From Evansella clarkii (lineage in GTDB: Bacteria > Bacillota > Bacilli > Bacillales > Salisediminibacteriaceae), in NCBI RefSeq assembly GCF_002019695.1, contig NZ_KV917376.1, positions 2,534,670-2,598,669 of the forward strand: a stretch of 64,000 nucleotides of DNA. Reading direction: 5' to 3'. A program made the position numbers and the translations under genes. How positions within the stretch are numbered: the first letter of the stretch is position 1; each line of letters begins with the position of its first letter. Under the pieces are notes generated by a model. The model did not search any database. It had not been told where the DNA came from and saw only the letters and a list, made by a program, of their open reading frames with translations. Of this stretch, positions 55,608 to 63,783 are shown piece by piece.

Positions 55608-55793
55608 TCTTATCACCTCCTTTCACTTTCTATGTACACAAAAGTGATGAAAAAGGAGGGGGGGAAATAAAATTTTTTTCAGCTGGTTTATGAGACTGGG
55701 ACCCAATGCTGCTCCTCGCATTAAGTCCAAGGTTGCATACGCCATTGTTTTACCGGGAAATAGGACCAATCTGCCAAGCAATTCGGGGCAATA

Positions 55794-55832
55794 AAAAAGC
55801 GCCTCATTCCTTAAGAGGAATCAGGCGCATGA
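55794..55832 (-). terminator. terminator of the minus-strand membrane gene
   Basis: GCGCCT-ATTCCT and AGGAAT-AGGCGC arms with T-run on the minus strand. Confidence 0.85.
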
Positions 55833-55849
55833 TGCATTTGAGAAAAGCT

Positions 55850-56353
55850 TTATTTAATTTTTGTGTAGTCTACAAGGATTTTTTCCAGGTCTTCTGTTTC
55901 CTCATTAGCAATTGAAGTCTTAATTTTCGTGCCTTTATCAAGCTCCATGATGAGCTTTGTCCGTTTTTTTCCCCGCTTCCCCCAGGTAAGGCAGCGGATT
56001 CTGCTCCACGGAGCATGGTAACCAGCGAACAGCAGAGAATTAGTCCGCAGCTCAAATGTTCTGTCAATCGTTAACAATACATATATGCCAAAGGAAAAGA
56101 TAATAAAAAAGAGAAGTGTTGCTGTATAAAAGCTGGTGAATATGGCGAGATACATGAAAATTACAAGAAAAAGAATAATATAGGAAAAGGGGATAGTCAG
56201 TGCATAATAAACAGACCTGGACGATAATTTTCCTGGATCCTTCAGTGTATACAGTATTTCGTCGTTGGCTCTGATTCTTTTTCTATGTGAAAAAATATGA
56301 TAAACAGCTATAAGCGCGAAAATGGTACCGAAAATAAAATAAAGCAGATACAT
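55850..56353 (-). CDS. membrane protein with C-terminal PH-like segment
   Basis: 167 residues from ATG 56353; GGAGG lies inside an upstream in-frame ATG at 56365, which is therefore unlikely to be the start. Three membrane helices (about 2-20, 50-75, 77-98) and a cytosolic beta-rich tail with TFELRTNSLLFAGYHAPWSRIRCLTWGKRG, as in DUF5673/PH-like proteins. Function unknown. Confidence 0.75.
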   Translation of the reverse strand: MYLLYFIFGTIFALIAVYHIFSHRKRIRANDEILYTLKDPGKLSSRSVYYALTIPFSYIILFLVIFMYLAIFTSFYTATLLFFIIFSFGIYVLLTIDRTFELRTNSLLFAGYHAPWSRIRCLTWGKRGKKRTKLIMELDKGTKIKTSIANEETEDLEKILVDYTKIK

Positions 56354-56516
56354 AAAGTCCTCCATATTAAATTATGTTAAATAATTATCCTGCTGGCAGA
56401 CTTGAACGGCCAGTTATTTGAAAGACAATTCTAACATATTTTCGGGGGAATGAAAATAACAGGAAAAGCAGCCCCAGGGAGAGGCTGCTTCATAAGGCAA
56501 TTGTTATGCGACCGTC

Positions 56517-56807
56517 TTAAATATACTTCTCATATGTACGGTCATAAGCATAAGCAGATTCAAAGTCTTTTTGAGTTAATCCTTGTTTATCCATGGTGCT
56601 GAGCTTAACCTGAACTCTTCTGCGGTCGATTGAAATTTTCGGGTGATGCTGCCGGTCCTGGGCAAGTCCTGCAATTTCATTCACAAAGCTGATGGCTTTT
56701 CTGAAGCTCCTGAATTCATACTCCTTTTTAATCCATTTTCCGTCTTCCGCGTCCCAGCCTTCTGAGTCATACAAACTTGCTTCTACTTCTTCGGCAGTTA
56801 ATACCAT
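56517..56807 (-). CDS. 4a-hydroxytetrahydrobiopterin dehydratase
   Basis: 96 residues from ATG 56807 (AAAAGGAGGAG upstream), the usual length. The active-site motif is DRQHHPKISIDRRRVQV, followed by GLTQKDFESAYAYD. It regenerates pterin cofactors after aromatic hydroxylation or acts in a related step. No hydroxylase is seen in the window. Confidence 0.92.
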   Translation of the reverse strand: MVLTAEEVEASLYDSEGWDAEDGKWIKKEYEFRSFRKAISFVNEIAGLAQDRQHHPKISIDRRRVQVKLSTMDKQGLTQKDFESAYAYDRTYEKYI

Positions 56808-56979
56808 GCAACAATCTCCTCCTTTTGTTCTGAAGCTCTTAGTCACCTGTGAAAAGAAAGAATGTTCCAAAAACTTGTTATTATAATAACAAACAGGAGG
56901 AGATTTTTAAAGTGGTATACAAGTTAAATTTTATCTTTTTTTCTCTGAAAATGGTTTTGTTAAATGTTGCAGTTGTTAT

Positions 56980-57432
56980 TTATAAATCTTCAGGCGGGTA
57001 TGGCGTATCAGTTGGATCAGCATAAATGGAATAAGTTTCATCAATATATTCTCTGATTTCAGTTAAAGGCTTACCGTCTTCTTTCATGTCTTGCACATCC
57101 AGTGCAATATCTATACAGATTCCTCAGCCGGCGCCATGAGGGTCGTATACGATTGTTTCACTGTCAGAATGCTCATTATTTATAAAGCAGTCTTTGACGT
57201 TTCGATGGTTGAATGGATCTACATAACAATTACAGTAGCATGGGATGTATTCTAAATATTCTCCGTTATCAACTGCATATTTATAAGCATCGACAGCGCC
57301 CGGGTGATTTGCTTCCATCACATAATCGGGAAAATTATATCCATCTGTTTCTGCTGAGTCTTCCGTACTGCACCCGGCAGCCAGCAGCAGAAACAGACTC
57401 AAAAAAACAAGGCATGCGAAAAGTTTTTGCAT
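56980..57432 (-). CDS. PCYCGC-motif lipoprotein with in-frame UGA: candidate selenoprotein
   Basis: Signal peptide with lipobox LAAGC (Cys21), then PCYCNC (the family PCYCGC motif, about residues 64-69) and DCFIN. Relatives then have HGxxCGxC; here the frame reads HGAG-UGA-GIC at codon 103 (57124-57126). It continues IDIALDVQDMKEDGKPLTEIREYIDETYSIYADPTDTP (in pieces as in the family) to a TAA at 56980. Reading UGA as Sec gives 150 residues and a UxxC redox motif. Sixteen nt after UGA a hairpin TTGCAC-TGGAT-GTGCAA (57091-57107) has a G in loop position 2, as bacterial SECIS elements do. GAGGAGG precedes the ATG. The alternative is a point-mutated pseudogene. Confidence 0.8.
57091..57107 (-). 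promoter_or_regulatory. candidate bacterial SECIS hairpin
   Basis: Minus-strand RNA: 6-bp upper stem TTGCAC/GTGCAA with loop TGGAT. The stem starts 16 nt and the loop 22 nt after the UGA, inside the 16-37 nt UGA-to-loop window I recall for bacterial SECIS models. Confidence 0.6.
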
Positions 57433-57555
57433 ATTGCCTCCTCACTTTCAGGTTAATAAATTTCATCTGACTTTAATATTATACAATAACAAAGGACAGG
57501 GCAGAGCCCATACAGCCATCTGTCAAAAATTCCTCACTTTTTAGTAACCTTATTA

Positions 57556-57775
57556 GAGGAAATGAATTTCATATATAGACTTTGTATAAAAAAAGACGAA
57601 CGTTTCTTTCGATTGCAGAGTAAAACGGCGACTCTTGCGGGAACAGCGCGAGCTGAAAATCCATTTTTGACGGCGTTCAGCTGTCAAAAATTAGTTGAAG
57701 CCGTGCCTGCAGAACGCGTCCGTCTGAAGCGTAAATCGAACAACGAGTTAACCTTTTAAGATAATGTTCGTATTA
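57556..57775 (+). repeat. coding-like repeat element, copy B (no tandem array)
   Basis: Plus-strand frame of 65 codons (57562-57759): MNFIYRLCIKKDERFF, then ARAENPFLTAFS, KLVEAVPAERVRLKRKSN. It matches both ends of the element at 53850 but in opposite orientation and without the 33-bp array. No ribosome binding site at proper spacing. Together the two copies form inverted repeats around a 3.3-kb segment. Confidence 0.65.
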
Positions 57776-57908
57776 AATTGAAAAATCTTGAATTATGAAA
57801 TTGATTCAGAGATTAAAAAATCAACAATAAAACAAAAGAAGTAATGCAAGTTGTTCCAAAAATAAGTATCATGGAAAAGAGAGAAAAAATGGAAGGGGAG
57901 AAAAGAAT

Positions 57909-58784
57909 TTGAGGGAGCTGGAGGTCGAGATTTTAAGAAGTTTTACTAGCCTGCAAAATCCCGTACTTGATTATTTTGCATGGTTTCTGACTTTTTTAGG
58001 TAATGAGGAATTTTATTTCATTATTCTTCCTTTTGTTTACTGGTGTATTTCTAAAGGATTCGGTATCAGGCTTTTGTATGTATTTATTATTTCGGTATAT
58101 ATTAATTCCTTTATAAAAGTACTTACTGCAGTAACTCGTCCAATTAATATTGAAGGTGTGAATTCATTGTTTATCGACTCTGCGGAAGTAGGGTCTCACT
58201 ATCCTCATGACAGTTTCCCAAGCGGGCACGCCCAAGGATCTGCTACGCTCTGGGGATTCATCGCCTACAAAGTCAACAGACGAAATGTGTGGCTGGCCCT
58301 GGGGTTGCTTGTTTTGTTAATTTCTTTAGCACGGCTGTACACCGGAGTGCACTGGCCTCTTGATATTATAGTGGGCATTGCTATAGCTGTAATCATTATC
58401 ACAGTTTATCACTTTGTTGTAAAAGGGCTAAGCAGGCTGGAGGATATTTGGAAAATCGCTCTCGCTGTAATTATACCTGTCATTATGATTCTTTTGTTTC
58501 CACACCCTGAAGGTTATTCGTACGGCGGATTCCTGCTCGGTGCGGGGCTTGGTTACTTTCTGGAGAAAAAATATGTCTCAATGAAAATTCCCTTTTCATG
58601 GGGACGCAAAATCACCGCTTATATTATTGGAGCCGCCGGACTTTTTGCCTTGCAGGCTGGCCTGAAGCTGGTGCTGCCGGAAGCAGATATCTTCAGCGCT
58701 GTCCGTTATGCAGTAATGGGCATCTGGGGGATATGGCTAGCTCCTTACTTGTTCGTGAAAACTGGCCTTTATAAGCGCAGCTGA
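57909..58784 (+). CDS. PAP2-family membrane phosphatase
   Basis: 291 residues from TTG (GAAGGGGAG upstream). Polytopic with the three phosphatase motifs KVLTAVTRP, FPSGHAQGS and SLARLYTGVHWPLDI. Such enzymes remove phosphate from phosphatidic acid or undecaprenyl pyrophosphate at the outer membrane face. The extra C-terminal helices are typical of the larger PAP2 subgroup. Confidence 0.92.
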   Translation: MRELEVEILRSFTSLQNPVLDYFAWFLTFLGNEEFYFIILPFVYWCISKGFGIRLLYVFIISVYINSFIKVLTAVTRPINIEGVNSLFIDSAEVGSHYPHDSFPSGHAQGSATLWGFIAYKVNRRNVWLALGLLVLLISLARLYTGVHWPLDIIVGIAIAVIIITVYHFVVKGLSRLEDIWKIALAVIIPVIMILLFPHPEGYSYGGFLLGAGLGYFLEKKYVSMKIPFSWGRKITAYIIGAAGLFALQAGLKLVLPEADIFSAVRYAVMGIWGIWLAPYLFVKTGLYKRS

Positions 58785-58814
58785 TAATAGCGGATAAGCA
58801 AGTTCAATAAAAAA

Positions 58815-58852
58815 GGACTTTGTGTACTAAAACACAGAGTCCTCTTTTGTTA
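58815..58852. terminator. bidirectional terminator
   Basis: GGACTTTGTGT and ACACAGAGTCC arms with TCTTTTG, between convergent genes. Confidence 0.82.
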
Positions 58853-59542
58853 TATTCCCGGGGTTATATATGCCATATTGCCGGTTATGAGAAGAATACC
58901 AAGGATCAGAAGGAGTATTCCGCTGATTGTGGAAAGTATTTTCACATGTTTTTGCAGAAACCGAAGTAGCTTAAGGCTTGAAGCACTCGCAAATCCTATG
59001 AGAATAAAAGGCAGGCCAAGACCAGCTCCATATACGAGGAGCAAACCGCCGCCTCGCCACACTGTCTCGGAATCAGCAGCAAGTATTAAGATAGAACTCA
59101 GCATGGGCCCGATGCATGGAGTCCAGCCGAAGCCAAAGGCCATTCCCATTAACCCGGTTGTTAATAAACCGCCTTTTCTCTGAAATACCTTGTTAAAACG
59201 TATCTCCCGCTGAAGGAAACGAATATTCAGCAGTCCCAACAGGTGCAGACCAAATATGATAACTAAAAAACCGAGAAGCTGTGAAAGAAAATCTGAAAAA
59301 GCAGGTGTGAAAAACCCTCCGACAGTTGTTGCTCCCATTCCTATTAAAATTAAAGGAATAATGAGTCCAATTACGAATGCTGCTGACTTTGGGAGAATTT
59401 TAAACCTTTCCAGTTTATCTGTACTTTTAAGTTCTGTGACTGTCAGCCCGGTTATAACAGCTATATAACCAGGAATTAACGGCAATATACATGCCGAGGC
59501 AAAAGACAGAACACCGGCTGCGAAAGCGAACAGTATGTCCAT
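58850..59542 (-). CDS. ccdA: CcdA-family thiol-disulfide electron carrier
   Basis: 230 residues, six membrane helices. The two conserved Cys lie in ASACILPLIPGY and GWTPCIGPML. It carries reducing power across the membrane to extracytoplasmic thioredoxin-like proteins. The stop of the redoxin gene is two bases upstream, so the pair is an operon. Confidence 0.93.
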   Translation of the reverse strand: MDILFAFAAGVLSFASACILPLIPGYIAVITGLTVTELKSTDKLERFKILPKSAAFVIGLIIPLILIGMGATTVGGFFTPAFSDFLSQLLGFLVIIFGLHLLGLLNIRFLQREIRFNKVFQRKGGLLTTGLMGMAFGFGWTPCIGPMLSSILILAADSETVWRGGGLLLVYGAGLGLPFILIGFASASSLKLLRFLQKHVKILSTISGILLLILGILLITGNMAYITPGI

Positions 59543-59544
59543 TA

Positions 59545-60057
59545 TTATGCCCCTTCGCCGTGGAACTCTTCGTCATTATATCTCTCCCCTAGTTCCTCGC
59601 CTGTTCCAATAATGTATGGGTGAGTGCCAAGTATGTTTCCATCCTCATCGAAAAAGACATATGTTGGGGAAACAGAAACACCGTAATGATTGGCAAGGCT
59701 TCTGTCCAGATCGACGCCCCATAAATGCTCTGCTGTGTATTCATTAGTGAATTTATCCAGTATCTCTTTTTCCCTTCCGTAAAATACAATAGTTATAACT
59801 TCGATCTCATCCTGATTCCTTACAAACTCCTGAATAAACGGCATGGAATAGCTGCAGCATTCGCATGGGACGGCTACGAACTGCAGAATGGTTTTCTTCT
59901 GTCCGATGAATTCGTCAAGCTGAATCGGTTCATTACCATCAATACGTTCTACTATAGTAAGATCTCCCGGGTCGCCGGCAAAGAAATAAGAATAAGCAGT
60001 ATATCCCATACCGGCAGCAATGAAAATTATTAATAGTATACCAATTTTATTTGCCAT
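59545..60057 (-). CDS. membrane-anchored redoxin (ResA/TlpA-like)
   Basis: 170 residues; GGGGGGAAAAAGG upstream. N-terminal membrane anchor (5-25), then thioredoxin/AhpC fold with QFVAVPCECCSYSMPF: active Cys in PCECC, an odd CxCC arrangement rather than CxxC. The VSVSPTYVFFDEDGNILG segment holds the cis-Pro. With CcdA it probably reduces an extracytoplasmic partner, possibly the PCYCGC lipoprotein nearby (speculative). Confidence 0.87.
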   Translation of the reverse strand: MANKIGILLIIFIAAGMGYTAYSYFFAGDPGDLTIVERIDGNEPIQLDEFIGQKKTILQFVAVPCECCSYSMPFIQEFVRNQDEIEVITIVFYGREKEILDKFTNEYTAEHLWGVDLDRSLANHYGVSVSPTYVFFDEDGNILGTHPYIIGTGEELGERYNDEEFHGEGA

Positions 60058-60169
60058 CCTTTTTCCCCCCTCAAAAGTTCAGGAATTATTCATAATGAAT
60101 TTACTCCTTACCCCTTATAATCATATTAGACAGCTACTATTATCATAACTAAGCGAATGGGGGATGCAG

Positions 60170-60607
60170 ATGAAAAATATCGTCTATTTATTGACAATTT
60201 TATTTATGATTACAGCTGCCGCAGCTGGATGCAGCAGCGTGGGTGCTCTGGGGAATACGGATATTCAGCTGGAAAATGCAGGGGAAACGTATCAGACGAA
60301 AGAGTTTATTACTTTTGAGGTTAATCTGCAGGACAAGGATGGGGAAGCAGTTTCTCCTGAGAGAGTGTATCTCTATATGAATATGGAAAGGATGCACCAT
60401 CCCATGGAAGGTACAATGAAAGAAACGGAACCTGGAAATTTTGTGATTAATCTTCCACTTGCCATGGAAGGGGAATGGTATGCAATTGTCACCATTTCAG
60501 AAGGGGAGAAAGAAGTGGAAGAACGGTTTGAGGTTTTCGCAGAAGGTGAAATGGAACCTGAACTGCTTAAAGGGTATAATGCAGATGAAGCAGAAAACGG
60601 AGATTAA
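60170..60607 (+). CDS. YtkA-like domain lipoprotein
   Basis: 145 residues from ATG 60170, with GGGGGATG upstream (an ATG at 60164 overlaps that site). Lipobox AAAGC, then an immunoglobulin-like domain (about 35-130) with ITFEVNLQDKDGEAVSPERVYLYMNMERMHHPMEG and GEWYAIVTISEGE as in YtkA/FixH-like proteins. The Met/His-rich segment could bind copper, as proposed for some relatives. Confidence 0.83.
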   Translation: MKNIVYLLTILFMITAAAAGCSSVGALGNTDIQLENAGETYQTKEFITFEVNLQDKDGEAVSPERVYLYMNMERMHHPMEGTMKETEPGNFVINLPLAMEGEWYAIVTISEGEKEVEERFEVFAEGEMEPELLKGYNADEAENGD

Positions 60608-60624
60608 TTTCGGGAGGCGGAAGA

Positions 60625-61227
60625 ATGAATCATCTGATCGTATTTATGCACCCTGACAAAAACAGTTTCAACGGAGCGCTGTTAAAAGAATATAAAAATA
60701 AACTTATTGATCTGGGAAACACTGTAACCGTAAGGTATTTGTATGAGGATAACTTTCAGCCGCTTTTATCTCAAAAAGAGTATGATCATAGTTTACAAGA
60801 GAATTATTTGCCTGATATAAAAACAGAACACGAAGAAATAGAAAAGGCAGATGTTATCTCATTTATATTTCCTTTCTGGTGGGGCGGGTTTCCGGCTTCT
60901 GGAAAGGGATATATTGACCGTGTTTTTTCATATGGCTTTGCATACAAACTTAAAGGGGAGTCACCCATACCGTTACTTTCGGGAAAAAAAGCAGTTCTTA
61001 TTTTTACCACAGGCACTCCTGAAGAAGAAATGCACGAATCAGGAATGTATGAGAACTTTAAAGACCTGACAGAGAAAAGCATTTTCCAGTTCTGCGGTAT
61101 AGAACTGGAAAAGACAGTCCATTTTGGAGATGTAATTCAATGCACCGTAGAGGAACGTGAAAAAATGCTCAGGAGGGTGAAAGAAACTGCAGAAATCCTT
61201 TCTGGCCAGAATGGCAGGAAGATGTGA
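60625..61227 (+). CDS. flavodoxin-fold NAD(P)H oxidoreductase
   Basis: 200 residues, CGGGAGGCGG upstream. IVFMHPDKNSFNGALLKEY start, FIFPFWWGGFPASGKGYIDRVFSYGFAY and FTTGTPEEEM are the FMN/FAD loops of the NQO/YwrO family. Two-electron reduction of quinones or similar. Starts 18 bases after the lipoprotein gene, so co-transcription is likely. Confidence 0.9.
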   Translation: MNHLIVFMHPDKNSFNGALLKEYKNKLIDLGNTVTVRYLYEDNFQPLLSQKEYDHSLQENYLPDIKTEHEEIEKADVISFIFPFWWGGFPASGKGYIDRVFSYGFAYKLKGESPIPLLSGKKAVLIFTTGTPEEEMHESGMYENFKDLTEKSIFQFCGIELEKTVHFGDVIQCTVEEREKMLRRVKETAEILSGQNGRKM

Positions 61228-61336
61228 TTGTTTTTAGGAGCGTCCATCTTTTGTTACAATATAAAGTAATGGAGGATTACACGTCTGATAGTGTTGCCAG
61301 AATTTAACTAATACATACAGAAAGGTGGTTCCTCTT

Positions 61337-62161
61337 TTGCGAAAATGGGATAAGCTCCAGTATGAAACAACAGCAGTACTGAACTCCTTTACAGATAACG
61401 TATTTATTGCGGATACAGATTTAAAGTTAGTCTGGATGAACGAAGCTGCAGAAAAGCTTATCAGTAAATTCACCCATCATATTAAAGTATCAGATCCTGA
61501 AGAATTAATCGGGATAGATCTTACAAAAATGCACGGTAAGGAAACAAGGTTTCTGCGAGTAATGACAAAGCATGAACTCCCATACAGAGCGACGATTAAT
61601 ATTTTTGACGGTTATGTTGCTGATATTGTGATCAGCAATCTGGAAACGAAAGAAGGAAACCACTATGGTTATTTGTTGTTCTGGAGGGATGTCACCACCG
61701 AAGAGAAGAGAAAAGAAAGGGACCGGGCTTTAATTGAAGAACTGTCCACACCTGTTCTTCCAAGCGTACTGGATAATACACTGTTTGTGCCCCTTATCGG
61801 TAATTTTGACGAGAACAGAATGGAGCACCTAAAGGAAACGGTGCTTCATGAAGTAGTCAGGAGAGGCTCGGACTATTTAATTTTTGATATGTCAGGAATC
61901 AGGGCTATGGAAAACAACTCTATGATCGCACAGTTCCATAACTTTAATGAAACAGTAGCGCTTACTGGAGTTGAAACTTATTTCGTAGGGTTTACAAGGG
62001 ATCTCGTAAAATCCTTTATTGCCGGTGGGGTGAAAGTAGAGTCAAAGTCTTTTCCGCATTATCGTCAGGCAGTGCTCCATATATTGAAGCAAGAAGGACT
62101 GGAACTGCAAAAAGCAGCGAATAAGGATAAAAATAAGAACAGGAAGAACAAGAGTGAATAA
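61337..62161 (+). CDS. PAS-STAS protein (RsbR-like)
   Basis: 274 residues from TTG 61337, with AAAGGTGG eight bases upstream; a GTG at 61325 lies inside that site. N-terminal PAS domain (about 12-120) and C-terminal STAS domain (about 135-255, VPLIGNFDENRMEHLKETVLHEVVRRGSDYLIFDMSGI). RsbR paralogues form the stressosome controlling sigma-B. The usual phosphorylated Thr after DMSG is not present (DMSGIRAMENN), so it may be an unregulated or divergent member. Highly charged Lys/Asn tail. Confidence 0.85.
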   Translation: MRKWDKLQYETTAVLNSFTDNVFIADTDLKLVWMNEAAEKLISKFTHHIKVSDPEELIGIDLTKMHGKETRFLRVMTKHELPYRATINIFDGYVADIVISNLETKEGNHYGYLLFWRDVTTEEKRKERDRALIEELSTPVLPSVLDNTLFVPLIGNFDENRMEHLKETVLHEVVRRGSDYLIFDMSGIRAMENNSMIAQFHNFNETVALTGVETYFVGFTRDLVKSFIAGGVKVESKSFPHYRQAVLHILKQEGLELQKAANKDKNKNRKNKSE

Positions 62162-62163
62162 TC

Positions 62164-62200
62164 AAACCGGAAGCCGCAATGGGGGCTCCGGTTTATTTTT
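62164..62200 (+). terminator. terminator after the PAS-STAS gene
   Basis: AAACCGG-AGCC and GGCT-CCGGTTT arms followed by ATTTTT. Confidence 0.82.
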
Positions 62201-62234
62201 ACAGAATTACTAAAGTGCTATAAGGGAGGAGTTT

Positions 62235-62740
62235 TCTGGACAAATCCCATGTCAAAAAGCAAAATTTGTCCAGAAACGCAGGCTATCTGGACAAATTAAC
62301 TGAGGTTGGGACAAATTTGTCCAGAAAAAACGATTTGCAGGACAAATCTCAGTAAAGGAGCGAAGATTTGTCCAGAGTAACTTACTTATATTTACAATTA
62401 TAACTATTAAAGGAATCTTTCTGGACAAATCCCATGTCCAAAAGCAAAATTTGTCCAGAAACGCAGGTTATCTGGACAAATTAACTGAGGTTGGGACAAA
62501 TTTGTCCAGAAAAAACGATTTGCAGGACAAATCTCAGTAAAGGAGCGAAGATTTGTCCAGAGTAACTTACTGATATTTACAATTATAACTATTAAAGGAA
62601 TCTTTCTGGACAAATCCCATGTCAAAAAGCAAAATTTGTCCAGAAACGCAGGTTATCTGGACAAATTAACTGAGGTTGGGATAAATTTGTCCAGAAAAAA
62701 AGATTTGCAGGACAAATCTCAGTAAAAGAACGAAGATTTA
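62235..62740. repeat. three tandem copies of a 185-bp unit with TCTGGACAAA/TTTGTCCAGA motifs
   Basis: The units start at 62235, 62420 and 62605, 185 bp apart, and differ at only a few positions; the third decays after about 130 bp. Each carries TCTGGACAAA twice, its complement TTTGTCCAGA three times and shorter GGACAAAT variants. No ribosome binding site or gene. The 656-bp gap to the EamA gene is almost all repeat. Confidence 0.93.
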
Positions 62741-62817
62741 TCCCGCTTGGACTTAATATATTCACAAAATTAACATAGAGCAATTAAATCTTAATACCTT
62801 CCGTTCCGAACTAATTT

Positions 62818-63735
62818 TTATACCCCCGTACCGCTTTTTTCCAATGGTTTCATTGGAGCAGGCTGTTTTCCTTTTATGTTAATCAGGAAAACAGCTGAAA
62901 TGACAAGAAGCATACCAAACGTCTGCCAGCCACCCAGGACATCATGGAAAATGAAAACTCCGATCAGCGCGGCAACAACCGGCTCGATTGTAGAAGCTAT
63001 GGAAGCTTTACTCGATTCCACATAGTGAAGGCCCGTCGTATACAGTAAGTAAGCAACTACGGTAGGAAGGAGCCCGAGTCCAATGCTGTACCAGAGCACT
63101 TCAGCATTCCATACTTCCAGGCCTTTTGTAAAGAGGCCGGTTGTAGGAAGGAGTGCAGCCGAAGCAACGAGAAAGGTATAAGTGGTCGTCGTAAGAGATG
63201 AATACGAAGAAAGTGCCGCTTTCCCAAATATACTGTACAGCGCGTAGCCAAATCCGGAAATCAGACCAACCATTATTCCGTAAAATGATAATGTGCCAGT
63301 ATTTAACGGAAATAAACCAATTACAAAAATACAGCCAATAAACGTGGTACATAAAGCTGCTATTTTCTGCTTAGTCAGGAGCTCCTTAAAGAATATCCTG
63401 GCAAGAATTGTAACAAAAACAGGGCCTGTATATAGAAGAACAGCAGCGACAGATAAGTTCATTTCCTGAATTGCAGTAAAGTAAGCCCAGTTAAAAAGAA
63501 CAATGCTGCAAATCCCGGTACCAATAAAAAACGGGAAGTGCTTCCATTTAATTTTTATTGCTTTTGCGTCTTTAATGAGCAGGTAAACCACCAGGAAGAT
63601 AAAAGCGACAGTAACCCGGATTGTAACGACTTCAATAGGGGTAAAACCCAAGTCATAAAGCGCCTGAACGAAAATCCCGATCGAACCCCAGAGAGCGGCT
63701 CCAAGTATTATTAATAGTAATGCGAATTTATGCAT
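62818..63735 (-). CDS. EamA/DMT-family transporter
   Basis: 305 residues, ten membrane helices in two EamA halves (about 5-140 and 150-290). Motifs ILGAALWGSIGIFVQAL and the matching YVESSKASIASTIEPVVAALIGVFIF are typical of drug/metabolite exporters. Substrate unknown. AAAGGGGGAAA upstream of the ATG. Confidence 0.92.
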   Translation of the reverse strand: MHKFALLLIILGAALWGSIGIFVQALYDLGFTPIEVVTIRVTVAFIFLVVYLLIKDAKAIKIKWKHFPFFIGTGICSIVLFNWAYFTAIQEMNLSVAAVLLYTGPVFVTILARIFFKELLTKQKIAALCTTFIGCIFVIGLFPLNTGTLSFYGIMVGLISGFGYALYSIFGKAALSSYSSLTTTTYTFLVASAALLPTTGLFTKGLEVWNAEVLWYSIGLGLLPTVVAYLLYTTGLHYVESSKASIASTIEPVVAALIGVFIFHDVLGGWQTFGMLLVISAVFLINIKGKQPAPMKPLEKSGTGV

Positions 63736-63783
63736 CCGGTTTCCCCCTTTAACTGCGTCTGCTTAAATAAATGAAGCAAGAAT

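Noticed and set aside
55706-55915. 69-codon plus-strand frame between the DUF1659 gene and the PH-like gene
   Set aside because: Overlaps the terminator and the opposite gene and has no ribosome binding site.
57124-57126. Treating the TGA simply as the normal stop of a 102-residue PCYCGC protein
   Set aside because: The frame after it keeps the family's conserved C-terminal sequence for 47 codons, so a normal stop is the least likely reading; Sec decoding or a single-base lesion explains it better.
62407-62625. 72-codon minus-strand frame through the 185-bp repeats
   Set aside because: Encoded only by the repeat motif (CPERFLWTN-like), with no ribosome binding site.
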